64,000 nt of DNA from Longispora albida DSM 44784 (lineage in GTDB: Bacteria; Actinomycetota; Actinomycetes; Mycobacteriales; Micromonosporaceae): assembly GCF_000379825.1 (NCBI RefSeq), contig NZ_KB903833.1:435022-499021 (forward strand), written 5' to 3'. The notes beneath the pieces were generated by a model that did no database searches, was not told the DNA's origin, and saw nothing but the letters and a program-made list of their open reading frames with translations. The position numbers and the translations under genes are program-made. Shown here piece by piece: positions 1 to 8,959 of the stretch; positions within the stretch are counted from its first letter, which is position 1; every line of letters begins with the position of its first letter.

Positions 1-2
1 GC

Positions 3-1025
3 GAGATGCCCGCGACCTGCGGGGTGACCTGGGAGCGGCCCCCGGCCGCCGCGCAGGCTCCCCTGGGCCGGATGGACCTGGTGGCCTGCCCGGCCTGTGC
101 CCACGCCGTCAACCGGGCGTTCCGGCCGGAGCTGCGTGCCTCCGATGGCGCGTTCGACAACAGCATGCTGGCCTCAGCCTCGTACCGGAAGCACGTCGCC
201 TCCGTCGCCGAGCGCGTCCTGGCCCACGGCACGCCACACCGGACGCTCGAACTCGGCTGCGGTGCCGGTGAGCTGCTCGAACGCCTTCCCGGCATCCGGG
301 ACGGCTGGGGCCATGTCGAGACCCCGGTCGCCGGCGAGCTGAGCATGCGCCCGGCCCCCTGGGTACCGGGAGACGAGCGCTACGACCTGATCGTCGCCCG
401 GCACGTGCTCGAACACGTGCCGGACCCGTTCGAGCTGCTCTGCCAGCTGCGGAGCGTGGCGACCGGGCGCGGGTACCTCGAGGTGCCGGACGGGGGCTAC
501 GACCTCGGCCAGGCCGGCTGGGACGTGATCTACCCGCACGTGCACTACTTCCACGCTGGTTCGCTGGTCGCGATGTGCGAGCGGGCGGGCTTCACGGTGA
601 CGGGGCACGGGCTGACCTTCCACGACCAGTACCTGTGGGTCGAGGTGTCCGTCGAAGGAGGGCTGCCCGTCGCGGTGGACAACAGCGCGCAGCTCGCCGT
701 CACGGCTGGCCTCGCCCGGCGCTGGGACGCGATGATCGCTGACTGGCGGGCGACGCTGGCCGCCGCGAAGCGCCCCGCGCTCTGGGGTGCCGGTGCCCGG
801 GGCGTCACGTTCCTGGCGACGGCCGATCCTGACGGGCTGCTCCAGGTGACCGACCTGAACGAGGGCAAGCACGGCCGGTACCTGCCGACCGGGCACCGGG
901 TCACCGCGCCGGCGGCCCTGGCAGCGGACACCGACCTGGTGATCACGACGAATCCCGCCTACCGGAACGAGATCGCCGCCGCGGTCGCCGGGCTGGGGCT
1001 GACCGCGGAGGTGCGGGTGGCATGA
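3..1025 (+). CDS. SAM-dependent methyltransferase, 5'-truncated by window edge (sugar C-methyltransferase type)
   Basis: The frame is open to the left edge, so the gene very probably begins before the window; an ATG at position 6 is only an internal candidate. The visible part keeps the second half of an N-terminal zinc ribbon (CPAC near residue 29), then a class I SAM-binding domain with LELGCGAGELLERL near residue 81. A C-terminal alpha/beta domain carries WGAGARGVTFL near residue 258. This zinc ribbon, Rossmann methyltransferase and C-terminal domain order is that of the Methyltransf_13/23/14 C-methyltransferases that act on nucleotide-linked deoxysugars. The stop overlaps the next start (ATGA), so it belongs to the polysaccharide operon. 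The substrate is unknown. Confidence 0.8.
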   Translation, partial: EMPATCGVTWERPPAAAQAPLGRMDLVACPACAHAVNRAFRPELRASDGAFDNSMLASASYRKHVASVAERVLAHGTPHRTLELGCGAGELLERLPGIRDGWGHVETPVAGELSMRPAPWVPGDERYDLIVARHVLEHVPDPFELLCQLRSVATGRGYLEVPDGGYDLGQAGWDVIYPHVHYFHAGSLVAMCERAGFTVTGHGLTFHDQYLWVEVSVEGGLPVAVDNSAQLAVTAGLARRWDAMIADWRATLAAAKRPALWGAGARGVTFLATADPDGLLQVTDLNEGKHGRYLPTGHRVTAPAALAADTDLVITTNPAYRNEIAAAVAGLGLTAEVRVA

Positions 1026-1876
1026 GCGAAGCCAGGCTCACGGTCGGCATGCCGGTGTACAACGCCGGGAAGTACCTCGCCGAGGGGATCGAGGCCATTC
1101 TCGCGAGCGAGTACGGCGATTTCGAGCTGCTGATCAGCGACAACTGCTCGACCGATTCCACATTGGATATCTGCGCTTCGTTCCGCGATCCGAGAATCCG
1201 GGTACACCGCAACGAAACCAATCTCGGCGGCGTGCACAACTACAACCAGGTCGTGAAACTCGCGCGCGGCGAGCTGTTCAAATGGCAGGCGTACGACGAC
1301 TTGTGCGCACCGTCCATGTTGGGCAAATGCGTGGACACGCTCGACCACAATCCGGATGCCGTACTCGCCTATCCGCGTACCGTGCTCATCAATGGCGCTG
1401 GCGAAAAGACGAAGTCGCACCGGGACTATCTCGACCTGCGGCAGCGCGCCCCATGGAAACGCGTCGCGCAGTACGCCAGGAAAATCAGTCTCGTCAATCC
1501 CATGTACGGCGTGATCCGCACGGCTGCCCTGCGCAGGACCGGCGTGCTGCGGACGTACGTGTCCTCCGACTACACGATGCTCGCCGAGCTGGCGGCGCTC
1601 GGGGAGTTCTGCGAGGTGCCGGAGGAGTTGTTCTTCCGCCGGGTACACGAGGATTCCACCGCGCTGGCCCCCCAGCGGAAACTGGCGGATCTCGCCCGGT
1701 GGTGGAACCCGTCCGGGCCCGCCCGCGCGACGGCTCCGCGCCTGCGCATGCAGGCGGAGACGGCGCGGGCGCTGGCGAGAATCGACCCGCTGTCGGCCGT
1801 GGCCTGGACGCTCAACTGGAACGCGCGCAAGACCAAGGACAGGCTCAGCCGGCTCAAGCGGAGGGTGCTGCGGTGA
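1022..1876 (+). CDS. Family 2 glycosyltransferase
   Basis: A 284-residue protein opening with the GT-A signature: TVGMPVYNAGKYL, then ELLISDNCSTDSTLDIC and NETNLGGVHNYNQ, the usual nucleotide-sugar binding layout of GT2 enzymes. The metal-binding acidic pair appears as AYDDLCA near residue 97, which is looser than the classic DxD. There is no transmembrane segment, so it should act at the cytoplasmic face of the membrane. ATGA overlap with the upstream methyltransferase and GTGA overlap with the downstream flippase indicate translational coupling. Codons around 1,140-1,500 are noticeably richer in A/T endings than in neighbouring genes. Donor and acceptor sugars cannot be read from sequence. 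Confidence 0.88.
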   Translation: MSEARLTVGMPVYNAGKYLAEGIEAILASEYGDFELLISDNCSTDSTLDICASFRDPRIRVHRNETNLGGVHNYNQVVKLARGELFKWQAYDDLCAPSMLGKCVDTLDHNPDAVLAYPRTVLINGAGEKTKSHRDYLDLRQRAPWKRVAQYARKISLVNPMYGVIRTAALRRTGVLRTYVSSDYTMLAELAALGEFCEVPEELFFRRVHEDSTALAPQRKLADLARWWNPSGPARATAPRLRMQAETARALARIDPLSAVAWTLNWNARKTKDRLSRLKRRVLR

Positions 1877-3324
1877 AGAAGGCTGTCGGCTGGTCCTACA
1901 TCCTCACGGGTGGCCGGCTCGTGGTCACGATGGTCGTCATGCTGCTGCTGGCCCGGCTGCTCGGGCCTGCGGCCTTCGGTGTGCTGGCCCTGGCACTGGT
2001 CCTGGTCAACCTGGTGCAGGCCGTGCTCCAGCAGGGGCTGATGGCCGCGATCATCCAGCGGTCCGACCTGCGGCCAGAGCACCTCAACGCCGCGTTCTGG
2101 CTGCTGCTCGGGCTGAGCGTGGTGCTGGCCGGCGTCCTGGCCGCGCTGACGCCGCTGTACGCGTCGGTGACCGGCTCAGCCTCGCTCACCGGGGTCTGCC
2201 TGGCGCTGACCCCGCTGCTGCCGATGCTCGCGCTGTCCCTGATCCCCGAGGCGCTGCTCCGCCGCGAGCTGAAGTTCAAGACCCTGACAGTGCGGAGCCT
2301 TTCCTCTGTACTGGCCGGAGGCGTCGCCGGTCTCGGCCTGGCCCTCGCCGGCTACGGCGTGTGGGCGCTGGCCGCCCAGCAGCTGGTCATGGCCGGGGTC
2401 GGCGTGGCGGTGCTGTGGTTCACCACGGACTGGCGGCCCGGCCGCCCGGCGTGGAAGCCAGCGAAGGAACTGTGGGCTTTCTCGTCCCGCTCGGCGCTGG
2501 CCAGCGTGGGCCTGCTCGTCGGCACACGCGGATACCTGCTGGTCACCGGCGCTTTCTTCGGTACCACGGCCGTGGGTCTGCTGCGGCTGGCCTCGCGCCT
2601 GTCGGAGACGCTGGTCGACGTCGCGGCCCGGTCGCTCCAGCAGGTGTCGCTGCCAGCGCTGTCGCGGCTCCAGGACGACAAGCAGGCCTTCGCCGCGCAG
2701 CTCGGCAAGTTCCAGCACATGGGAGCGCTGCTCGGCCTGCCGACACTGGGCGTGCTCGCCGGCATCGCCCACCCCTTCATGGTCCTGCTCGGGGCGGACT
2801 GGGCTCCGGCCGCCGACGCGCTCCAGCTGCTCTGCCTGGTCGGCGCGGTGAACGTGTACGGCGTGCTGCTCGGACCGGCGCTCCAGGCCGCCGGGCGGCC
2901 CGGAGCGCTGTCGGTGGTGCTGTGGGGGCAGGCGGTGCTGTCGGTCGGCGGGTACGCGGCCGTCGGGCTGCTGACCTCCGGTTCCTCGGTCGCCGCGCAG
3001 GTCACGGGGATCGCGCTGACCACGCTCGTGTCGGAGTTCGTTGCCGTGTCCGGCGCACTCTGGTACACGATGCGGCGGGTGCTGGGGGTGCCACTGTGGC
3101 CGGCCCTGGCGCCGACCGTACCGGCGGCACTGGCTGGCGTGGTGGGCTTCCTGACCGTCGCGCTCGGCGACCGGATGTCACGCAGCCTCGACCCGCTGCT
3201 CGCCGTGATCCTGGAGGGCGCGGCCGGGGTACTGGTCGTCGGGGCGCTCGTGCTCGGCTTCGACACCCGGGCCCGGGACCTGGCCGGCCGGCTCGCCCGC
3301 CGGCTGACCCCGGCCCGGGCGTAG
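1873..3324 (+). CDS. Wzx-type polysaccharide flippase
   Basis: A 483-residue polytopic membrane protein of the MATE/MVF superfamily. It starts MKKAVGWSYILTGGRLVVTMVVMLLLARLLGPAAFG, the typical opening of WzxC-like lipid-linked oligosaccharide flippases, with about 12-14 hydrophobic segments through the protein. The start is the GTG at 1873, whose last two bases begin the stop codon of the upstream glycosyltransferase; a longer frame beginning at 1282 lies over that gene and is not believable. Expected role: moving undecaprenyl-linked repeat units to the outer leaflet before polymerisation by the Wzy-like protein at 8,960. Confidence 0.88.
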   Translation: MKKAVGWSYILTGGRLVVTMVVMLLLARLLGPAAFGVLALALVLVNLVQAVLQQGLMAAIIQRSDLRPEHLNAAFWLLLGLSVVLAGVLAALTPLYASVTGSASLTGVCLALTPLLPMLALSLIPEALLRRELKFKTLTVRSLSSVLAGGVAGLGLALAGYGVWALAAQQLVMAGVGVAVLWFTTDWRPGRPAWKPAKELWAFSSRSALASVGLLVGTRGYLLVTGAFFGTTAVGLLRLASRLSETLVDVAARSLQQVSLPALSRLQDDKQAFAAQLGKFQHMGALLGLPTLGVLAGIAHPFMVLLGADWAPAADALQLLCLVGAVNVYGVLLGPALQAAGRPGALSVVLWGQAVLSVGGYAAVGLLTSGSSVAAQVTGIALTTLVSEFVAVSGALWYTMRRVLGVPLWPALAPTVPAALAGVVGFLTVALGDRMSRSLDPLLAVILEGAAGVLVVGALVLGFDTRARDLAGRLARRLTPARA

Positions 3325-3352
3325 CTACTGCCCCTTTTGGATGGATATTGTG

Positions 3353-3382
3353 GACCGGCCGGCCAAGTCGAGCCGGCCGGTC
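3353..3382. terminator. Bidirectional terminator hairpin
   Basis: A perfect 11-bp stem (3353-3363 with 3372-3382, GACCGGCCGGC) and an 8-nt loop lie in the 78-bp gap between two convergent stop codons. There is no clear T-run on either side, so it may slow polymerase rather than act as a classic intrinsic terminator. Confidence 0.6.
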
Positions 3383-3402
3383 AGCGAAAACTGCCCGGGT
3401 GG

Positions 3403-3942
3403 TCAGGCCCCCTGTGGCCGGAAGTCCGGGTAGGTGGCGTCGCGGTCGGCGATCACCTTCGGGGCCATCGGCCACGGGATGCCGAACGCCGGGTCGTCCC
3501 ACCGCGCTCCACGGTAGGAATCCGGGGCGAACCGGGCGGACATCTGATACGTGATCTCGACGTCGTCGGTCAATGTTATGTAACCGTGGGCGAATCCGGC
3601 AGGTACATACAAAGTAGAGTGATTCTCGGCGGTGAGCTCAACGGCGGCATGCCGGAGATAGCTGGGCGAATCGGGCCGGACGTCGACGATCACGTCCCAG
3701 ATGGAGCCCCGGGTGACCCGGACCAGCTTCACCTCGCGGTGCGGGTCCACCTGCCAGTGCATCCCGCGCAGCGTGCCAGCCAGCGCGTTCTGTGCGATGC
3801 TGCCCTGCACGAACTCGGAGACCAGGCCGTGCCCGGTGAATTCGTCCGCGCACCACACGCGGGCAAAGAATCCACGATTGTCAATGATCGGCTCTGGCTC
3901 GATCAGATAGGCGCCGGCCACCGGCAGCGAATTGAAACGCAC
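3403..3942 (-). CDS. rfbC: dTDP-4-dehydrorhamnose 3,5-epimerase family protein
   Basis: A 179-residue cupin of the RmlC family. It has the N-terminal IDNRGFFARVWCADEF, the catalytic-histidine segment GTLRGMHWQ, EVKLVRVTRGSIWDVIVDVR, and the C-terminal FAHGYITLTDDVEITYQMS. RmlC converts dTDP-4-keto-6-deoxyglucose to the L-rhamno epimer in dTDP-deoxysugar synthesis. The GTG at 3942 is preferred over an in-frame start at 4056: the protein then begins RFNSLPVAGAYLIEP like other RmlC proteins, and TACACT sits 6 nt before it. No rmlA, B or D is in the window, so precursors must come from elsewhere. It faces away from the glycan operon and may share regulation through the 273-bp divergent gap. Confidence 0.85.
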   Translation of the reverse strand: MRFNSLPVAGAYLIEPEPIIDNRGFFARVWCADEFTGHGLVSEFVQGSIAQNALAGTLRGMHWQVDPHREVKLVRVTRGSIWDVIVDVRPDSPSYLRHAAVELTAENHSTLYVPAGFAHGYITLTDDVEITYQMSARFAPDSYRGARWDDPAFGIPWPMAPKVIADRDATYPDFRPQGA

Positions 3943-3948
3943 ACGCGC

Positions 3949-3954
3949 AGTGTA
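3949..3954 (-). promoter_or_regulatory. Putative leaderless -10 box for rfbC
   Basis: TACACT on the minus strand ends 6 nt before the GTG start at 3942, the spacing expected when transcription begins at the start codon. No Shine-Dalgarno sequence is visible. Confidence 0.4.
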
Positions 3955-4215
3955 GCGATGAGAAAGCGGGGTACCCATGCAGTCCACTGAGGACGCTAAT
4001 ATTGCGCTTCGCGTTCCGGGCCCTCCCACACGCCGATCACAGCTCGCATAACGCATTTAGCGGGCAAATACCGGCACTTCATAGGCTTGTAAGGAACGCG
4101 ACAGCAGGTGTGCCCACTCCGCCTCTTGTGCCAAACCCTGGCGCTCCGCGAAGCTTTCCCGGCAGCTATGTGACCGGTCATACACGTTTAGTAGCGACCT
4201 TGGGGAGTTCTGGTA

Positions 4216-5226
4216 ATGCGCGTTGGTGTGATTGGTTGTGGCTACTGGGGTGCCAAGCATCTTCGGGTGCTGACCCAGATCCCCGAGGTCAGCCTGGTCG
4301 TCGCGATCGACGCACGGCCTGACCAGCTCAGCCAGATCCAGCAGATGTACCCGGGCGCGCTGTGCGCCTCCAGCCTCGACGACGTCTACGACCTCATCGA
4401 CGCGGCCGTGGTCGCCACCCCGCCGCGTACCCACGGCCCGATCGCCCGCGAGCTGCTGAAGAACGGCAAGCACGTGCTGGTCGAGAAGCCCATGACCGCC
4501 TCCGTCGCCGAGGCCCTCGAGCTGATCGAGCTGGCCGAGAAGAACAACCTGACGCTGATGGCCGGGCACACCTTCGCCTACAACGCCGCTGTCACCGCCC
4601 TCAAGGACCTGGTCGACTCCGGCGAGCTGGGCTCGGTGTACTACCTCGACTCGGCCCGGCTCAACCTCGGCCTCTACCAGCCAGACGTCAACGTCGTCTG
4701 GGACCTGGCCCCGCACGACATCTCCATCATGAACACGGTGCTCGGTGCCGAGCCGACGGCTGTGACCGCGTGGGGTTCCAGGCACGCCGGCGGCCCGTTC
4801 GAGGACGTCGCGTACCTGCGGCTGGAGTACGGCACGCTCGGTACCACGGCCAACCTGCACGTGAGCTGGCTCGACCCGTGCAAGGTCCGGCGGACCACTG
4901 TGGTCGGCAGCAAGCGGATGGCCGTGTACAACGACCTGCTCGACGACGGCCGCCTGCGCATCTACGACAAGGGCGTGCAGGCGCTGCCGGCCAACGACGG
5001 TGCGATGCCGATGAGCTACCGCTACGGCGGTATCGTCTCCCCGCACATCGCGTTCACCGAGCCCCTGATGAACGAGGACAGGCACTTCGTCGAGTGCGTG
5101 CTCACCGGGGCCCGGCCGCGCACGGACGGTTACGCGGGTCTCGCGGTCGTCCGGGTGCTGGAAGCCGCTCAGGAATCCCTCGCCACCGGCAAGACGGTGG
5201 ACCTGCTGGAGGTGTCGAAGGCATGA
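4216..5226 (+). CDS. Gfo/Idh/MocA family oxidoreductase
   Basis: A 336-residue NAD(P)-dependent sugar dehydrogenase. It opens with the Rossmann motif VGVIGCGYWGAKHLR, has the family signature KHVLVEKPMT near residue 93 and the conserved histidine region WDLAPHDISIMN near residue 173. Such enzymes oxidise or isomerise nucleotide-activated sugars before amination; paired with the DegT aminotransferase that follows, the step is probably 3-oxidation of a UDP- or dTDP-sugar (inference). A strong ribosome site (GGGGAG) precedes the ATG, and this is the first gene of a coupled operon running to 13,877. No acetyltransferase is adjacent, unlike classic WbpB-WbpE-WbpD sets. Confidence 0.88.
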   Translation: MRVGVIGCGYWGAKHLRVLTQIPEVSLVVAIDARPDQLSQIQQMYPGALCASSLDDVYDLIDAAVVATPPRTHGPIARELLKNGKHVLVEKPMTASVAEALELIELAEKNNLTLMAGHTFAYNAAVTALKDLVDSGELGSVYYLDSARLNLGLYQPDVNVVWDLAPHDISIMNTVLGAEPTAVTAWGSRHAGGPFEDVAYLRLEYGTLGTTANLHVSWLDPCKVRRTTVVGSKRMAVYNDLLDDGRLRIYDKGVQALPANDGAMPMSYRYGGIVSPHIAFTEPLMNEDRHFVECVLTGARPRTDGYAGLAVVRVLEAAQESLATGKTVDLLEVSKA

Positions 5227-6311
5227 AGGTTCCCTTCATGGATCTGGCGGCGATGCACGCCCCGATCGCGGAGGACGTCGTCCAGCTCGTCGGTGAGCTG
5301 GCCGTCACGTCGGCTTTCATCGGCGGCAGGCACGTCGCGGCCTTCGAGGAGGGCTGGGCCGCCTACTGCGGCACGGCACACGCCGTCGGCGTCGCGAACG
5401 GTACGGACGCCATCGTCCTGACGCTGCGGGCGCTCGGCGTCGGCGCGGGTGACGAGGTGCTCGTCCCGGCCAACACGTTCATCGCCAGCGCCGCGGCTGT
5501 CTCTGCCGCCGGAGCCACGCCCGTGTTCGTGGACGTGGACCCGGTACACCTCCAGGTCACGCCGGACACGCTGGAAGCCGCGCGTACCGAGCGGACCCGG
5601 GCGATCCTGCTGGTCCACCTGTACGGCCACATCGTGCCCCCGGCCGCCATCGCCGCCTACGCGCAGCGCCACGGCCTGCTGGTCGTCGAGGACGCCGCCC
5701 AGGCGCACGGCGCGATCTGGGAGGGCCGCAAGGCCGGTTCCTTCGGGGTGGCGGCGTGCTTCAGCTTCTACCCGGGCAAGAACCTCGGCGCGTGGGGCGA
5801 CGGCGGCGCCGTGGTCACCGACGACCCGGCGCTCGCCGAGCGGATCCGCAGCCTGGCCAACCACGGCCGGGCGGGCGGCGACCACTACAAGCACGCCGAG
5901 ATCGGGGTGAACAGCCGCCTCGACGCGCTCCAGGCCGGCATCCTCTCGCTGAAGGTCCCCCACCTCGACAGCTGGAACGCGGCGAAGAACGAGATCGCGA
6001 GCCTGTACCGCGACAAGCTGGCCGGCCTGATCGTCGAGCCGCCGGAGGGCGTCACCTCCGCCTGGCACCTCTTCGTCGTCCGGGTCGCCGACCGCGACGG
6101 CGTCCGCGAACGGCTCGGCGCGCAGGGCGTGCAGGCCAGCGTGCACTACCCGATCCCGTGCCACCAGCAGCCAGCCTACGGAGTCGCGGCCCACGCGCCC
6201 GTCGCCGAGGCCGCAGCCGGTGAGCTGCTGTCGCTGCCCATGTTCCCGTCGATGACCAGTGAGCAGGTCGAGTACGTGTCCGCGAAGCTCGTCGAAGCGC
6301 TGCCGTCATGA
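5223..6311 (+). CDS. DegT/DnrJ/EryC1/StrS-family sugar aminotransferase
   Basis: A 362-residue PLP-dependent aminotransferase that adds an amino group to a keto nucleotide sugar. Visible signatures are NGTDAI near residue 60, VVEDAAQAHGA with the pyridine-binding Asp near 157, and SFYPGKNLGAWGDGGA with the Schiff-base lysine at about 186. The start is the ATG at 5223, overlapping the upstream stop as ATGA; a longer frame from 4362 is a shadow of the oxidoreductase gene. The oxidoreductase-aminotransferase pair should make an amino sugar for the polysaccharide. Confidence 0.92.
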   Translation: MKVPFMDLAAMHAPIAEDVVQLVGELAVTSAFIGGRHVAAFEEGWAAYCGTAHAVGVANGTDAIVLTLRALGVGAGDEVLVPANTFIASAAAVSAAGATPVFVDVDPVHLQVTPDTLEAARTERTRAILLVHLYGHIVPPAAIAAYAQRHGLLVVEDAAQAHGAIWEGRKAGSFGVAACFSFYPGKNLGAWGDGGAVVTDDPALAERIRSLANHGRAGGDHYKHAEIGVNSRLDALQAGILSLKVPHLDSWNAAKNEIASLYRDKLAGLIVEPPEGVTSAWHLFVVRVADRDGVRERLGAQGVQASVHYPIPCHQQPAYGVAAHAPVAEAAAGELLSLPMFPSMTSEQVEYVSAKLVEALPS

Positions 6312-6937
6312 GCGTCCGTCAGCTTGTCGAGGCCGCCGCGGCGATCGTGCTGCTGATCCTCCTGTCGCCGCTGCTGCTCGTGGTCGCGGTCGCCGTCAAG
6401 CTGACCAGTTCCGGCCCGGTCCTGTTCCGGCAGGACCGGCTGGGCCTGCACCGGAGCGAGTTCCCGGTGATCAAGTTCCGGACCATGACGCACAACAACG
6501 ACGACCGGGTGCACCGGGAGTACGTGTCCAAGGTGCTCACCACCACCGGCGGCGGCGCGGCTCCCGACGGGGGCGAGAAGGGGGTCTACAAGCTCGTCGC
6601 CGACCCCCGGATCACCCCGATCGGCGCCTTCCTCCGCCGGACCAGCCTCGACGAGCTGCCCCAGCTGTGGAACGTCGTGAAGGGCGAGATGTCGCTCGTC
6701 GGCCCCCGGCCGGTACTGGAGTGGGAGGCAGCGATGTTCCCGCCCGGCGCCGAGCAGCGGTTCGCCGCCCGGCCGGGCATGACGGGCCTGTGGCAGGTCT
6801 CCGGACGTTCCACAGTGGACTACCGGGCGGCGCTGGAGCTCGACGTGCTCTACGTGCGGAACAAGTCGCTCTGGTTCGACCTGCGGATCCTGCTGAAGAC
6901 CGTCAAGGTGATCTTCGACAGGTCGGTGGCCCGGTGA
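6308..6937 (+). CDS. Priming sugar-phosphate transferase (bacterial sugar transferase family)
   Basis: A 209-residue membrane enzyme with one N-terminal hydrophobic helix (about residues 10-32) and the catalytic core of the WbaP/WecA-unrelated Bac_transf family. Motifs seen: [35 protein letters not shown] and [14 protein letters not shown]. It transfers a sugar-1-phosphate from a nucleotide sugar to undecaprenyl phosphate, starting the lipid-linked repeat unit. It lacks the extra N-terminal membrane domain of long WbaP proteins, so it is the monotopic short form. ATGA and GTGA overlaps join it to its neighbours. Confidence 0.93.
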   Translation: MSVRQLVEAAAAIVLLILLSPLLLVVAVAVKLTSSGPVLFRQDRLGLHRSEFPVIKFRTMTHNNDDRVHREYVSKVLTTTGGGAAPDGGEKGVYKLVADPRITPIGAFLRRTSLDELPQLWNVVKGEMSLVGPRPVLEWEAAMFPPGAEQRFAARPGMTGLWQVSGRSTVDYRAALELDVLYVRNKSLWFDLRILLKTVKVIFDRSVAR

Positions 6938-8184
6938 GTACCCACATCGTGATCGCGGTGGCCAACCTGCCGGTCGAGAAGGACCGGCGGGTGATCCGGG
7001 AGTGCCAGTCGCTGGAGGCCGCCGGGTACAGAGTGTCGGTGATCTGCCCCCGTGGCCCGCAGCGGCCGGACATCGTGCCTGGCACGAAGAACGCCCGGAT
7101 TCTCAGCTACCCGCAGCCGTTCGCCGGCGGCGGGCTGCTGTCGTTCGCCGTCGAGTTCGCCTGGTCCTTCCTGTGGATCGCGCTCCGGCTGACGCAGGCT
7201 GTCGTGTTCCAGCGGGCGCGCGCCGCGCAGGTGTGCAACCCGCCGGACGTGTTCTGGCCGCTGGCGCTCGTGATGCGCGCGCTGCGCATGCCGTTCGTGT
7301 TCGATCACCACGACCTGTCCCCCGAGGTGTACGAGAGCCGGGGCGGCAGCCCGTCGAGCCCCGTGCACAAGGTCCTGCGGGTGCTGGAGAAGCTGTCGCT
7401 GCGCTGCTCGACGGCCGTCATCTCCACGAACGAGTCATACAAGCAGATGGCGGTCGACCGGGGCGGCTGCCGGCCCGAGAAGATGACCGTCGTCCGCAAT
7501 GGCCCTTATTTGTCCGAGATTGTGGCACGGCCTGCCATGGAGACCACTGTGGACACCATCGTCTACCTCGGCGTGCTCGGTGCCCAGGACGGCGTGGACG
7601 CGGCGATCGAGGCGGCCGCCGAGCTGCGCACGATGCGCGGCGGCTGGCGGATGGTGGTCGCCGGGGACGGCGAATGCCTGGAGAGCCTGAAGAAACTGAC
7701 GGCGGAGCGCGGTTTGTCCGACCTGGTGGAGTTCACCGGCTGGCTGGAGGCCCCGCAGGTCGACGAGCTGCTGTCCCGCGCGACGGTCGGCCTCCAGCCC
7801 GACCCGCCCAGCCCGCACGCCCAGCGCTCCACGATGGCGAAGACCATCGAGTACCTGGGGCGTGGCGTGCCCGTCGTGGCCGTCGACCTGGTCGAGACCC
7901 GGCGCAGCGCCGGCGACGCGGCGGTCTACGTGCCGGCCGGCAGCCCGGCCGAACTGGCCGGTGCGCTGGACGAACTGCTCGGCGACCCGCAGCGGCGTGC
8001 GTGTATGTCCGGTCTCGCCCGGGCACGGTTCGTCGAGGAGCTGGCCTGGGATCATCAGGGATCCCGTTACGTCGCCCTGTGGGATAGGTTGCTGACACGG
8101 CGCGGCTCCGAACCGGTGCCCGCTCCCCGCCCGCCCGCGCACGACCGGCTGGCCGCCGACCGTGCCCGCGCAGACAGTTCGTGA
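6934..8184 (+). CDS. Glycosyltransferase family 4-like protein
   Basis: A 416-residue GT-B glycosyltransferase. N-terminal half: HIVIAVANLPVEKDRRVIRECQSLEAAGYRVSVICP, then FVFDHHDLSPEVYESRGG. C-terminal half: TIVYLGVLGAQDGVDAAIEAA, LVEFTGWL and TIEYLGRGVPVVAVDLVETRR, the donor-binding region of GT4 enzymes. The start is the GTG at 6934, sharing bases with the upstream TGA; longer upstream frames overlap the sugar transferase. A low-complexity Pro/Ala tail follows the catalytic domain. It probably adds the second or a later sugar of the repeat unit. Confidence 0.88.
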   Translation: MSTHIVIAVANLPVEKDRRVIRECQSLEAAGYRVSVICPRGPQRPDIVPGTKNARILSYPQPFAGGGLLSFAVEFAWSFLWIALRLTQAVVFQRARAAQVCNPPDVFWPLALVMRALRMPFVFDHHDLSPEVYESRGGSPSSPVHKVLRVLEKLSLRCSTAVISTNESYKQMAVDRGGCRPEKMTVVRNGPYLSEIVARPAMETTVDTIVYLGVLGAQDGVDAAIEAAAELRTMRGGWRMVVAGDGECLESLKKLTAERGLSDLVEFTGWLEAPQVDELLSRATVGLQPDPPSPHAQRSTMAKTIEYLGRGVPVVAVDLVETRRSAGDAAVYVPAGSPAELAGALDELLGDPQRRACMSGLARARFVEELAWDHQGSRYVALWDRLLTRRGSEPVPAPRPPAHDRLAADRARADSS

Positions 8185-8192
8185 GGCGCACT

Positions 8193-8957
8193 ATGGACCT
8201 TTGGGACGTTGCCCGGCTACTCCTGCGGCGTTGGTTTGTGTTTGTCCCGCTGCTGGTGGTGACGGCCGTGGCCACGTTCCAGGTGGGCAGTCACGTGAAG
8301 CCGGAGTTCGAGGCGACCGGGTCGATCCTGCTCCTGCCGCCGACCGGCAAGCCGGTACCGCCGCCGGCCGGCAAGCCAGCCCCGCCGGCCAACCAGTGGG
8401 CCGAGGCCGGGCCGGTGCAGATGGCACAGGCCGTCCTGATCAGCCTGGAGAAGCAGGCCAGCCGGGAGAAGGCTGCCTCTGCCGGGTACGAGCCGGGTTA
8501 CAAGCTCGCCATCGTCCCGCGCAGCGCCATCATCACGGTGACCGTCACGTCGATCAGCTCCGCGAAGTCGAAGGCCACCGTCCAGTACGTCGTCAAGCTC
8601 ATCTCCGACGAGGTCAACGCGAAGCAGAAGGCGTTCGAGGCCCAGCCGACCCTGAAGATCAGCACGGAGAGCCTGGACGGTGAGGGCACGGTGAAGACCG
8701 TGACCACCGGCGTGCGCCGCGCCCAGATCGGGATCGCCGGCGGCGGCCTGCTCGCCACCGTCATGATCACGGTACTGGTGGACGCGATCATCCGGCTGGT
8801 CCAGCGGCGCAGGGAGCGCATCCTGCGCACCTCGGTCCGCGCCCAGGCGCCCGTCCAGGTCAGCAAGGCCGCTGCCAAGGACAACAAGCCGGCGGACGCG
8901 ACGATGGTCATCCCGGTGATCCGCGACGACACCGAGCCGACCATGCCGCTCCAGTAG
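8193..8957 (+). CDS. Wzz-like chain-length/polysaccharide co-polymerase membrane protein
   Basis: A 254-residue protein with MDLWDVARLLLRRWFVFVPLLVVTAVATF at the N terminus (first membrane helix about 17-33), a roughly 145-residue extracytoplasmic middle with Pro-rich LPPTGKPVPPPAGKPAPP, and a second helix about 181-202. The C-terminal cytoplasmic tail is basic and disordered. This is the topology of Wzz/PCP proteins that set chain length with a Wzy polymerase. No tyrosine kinase domain is fused or adjacent. ATG 8193 is preferred over the in-frame GTG 8181 because GAGG lies 6 nt upstream of it and the family starts MDLWD. Confidence 0.75.
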   Translation: MDLWDVARLLLRRWFVFVPLLVVTAVATFQVGSHVKPEFEATGSILLLPPTGKPVPPPAGKPAPPANQWAEAGPVQMAQAVLISLEKQASREKAASAGYEPGYKLAIVPRSAIITVTVTSISSAKSKATVQYVVKLISDEVNAKQKAFEAQPTLKISTESLDGEGTVKTVTTGVRRAQIGIAGGGLLATVMITVLVDAIIRLVQRRRERILRTSVRAQAPVQVSKAAAKDNKPADATMVIPVIRDDTEPTMPLQ

Positions 8958-8959
8958 TC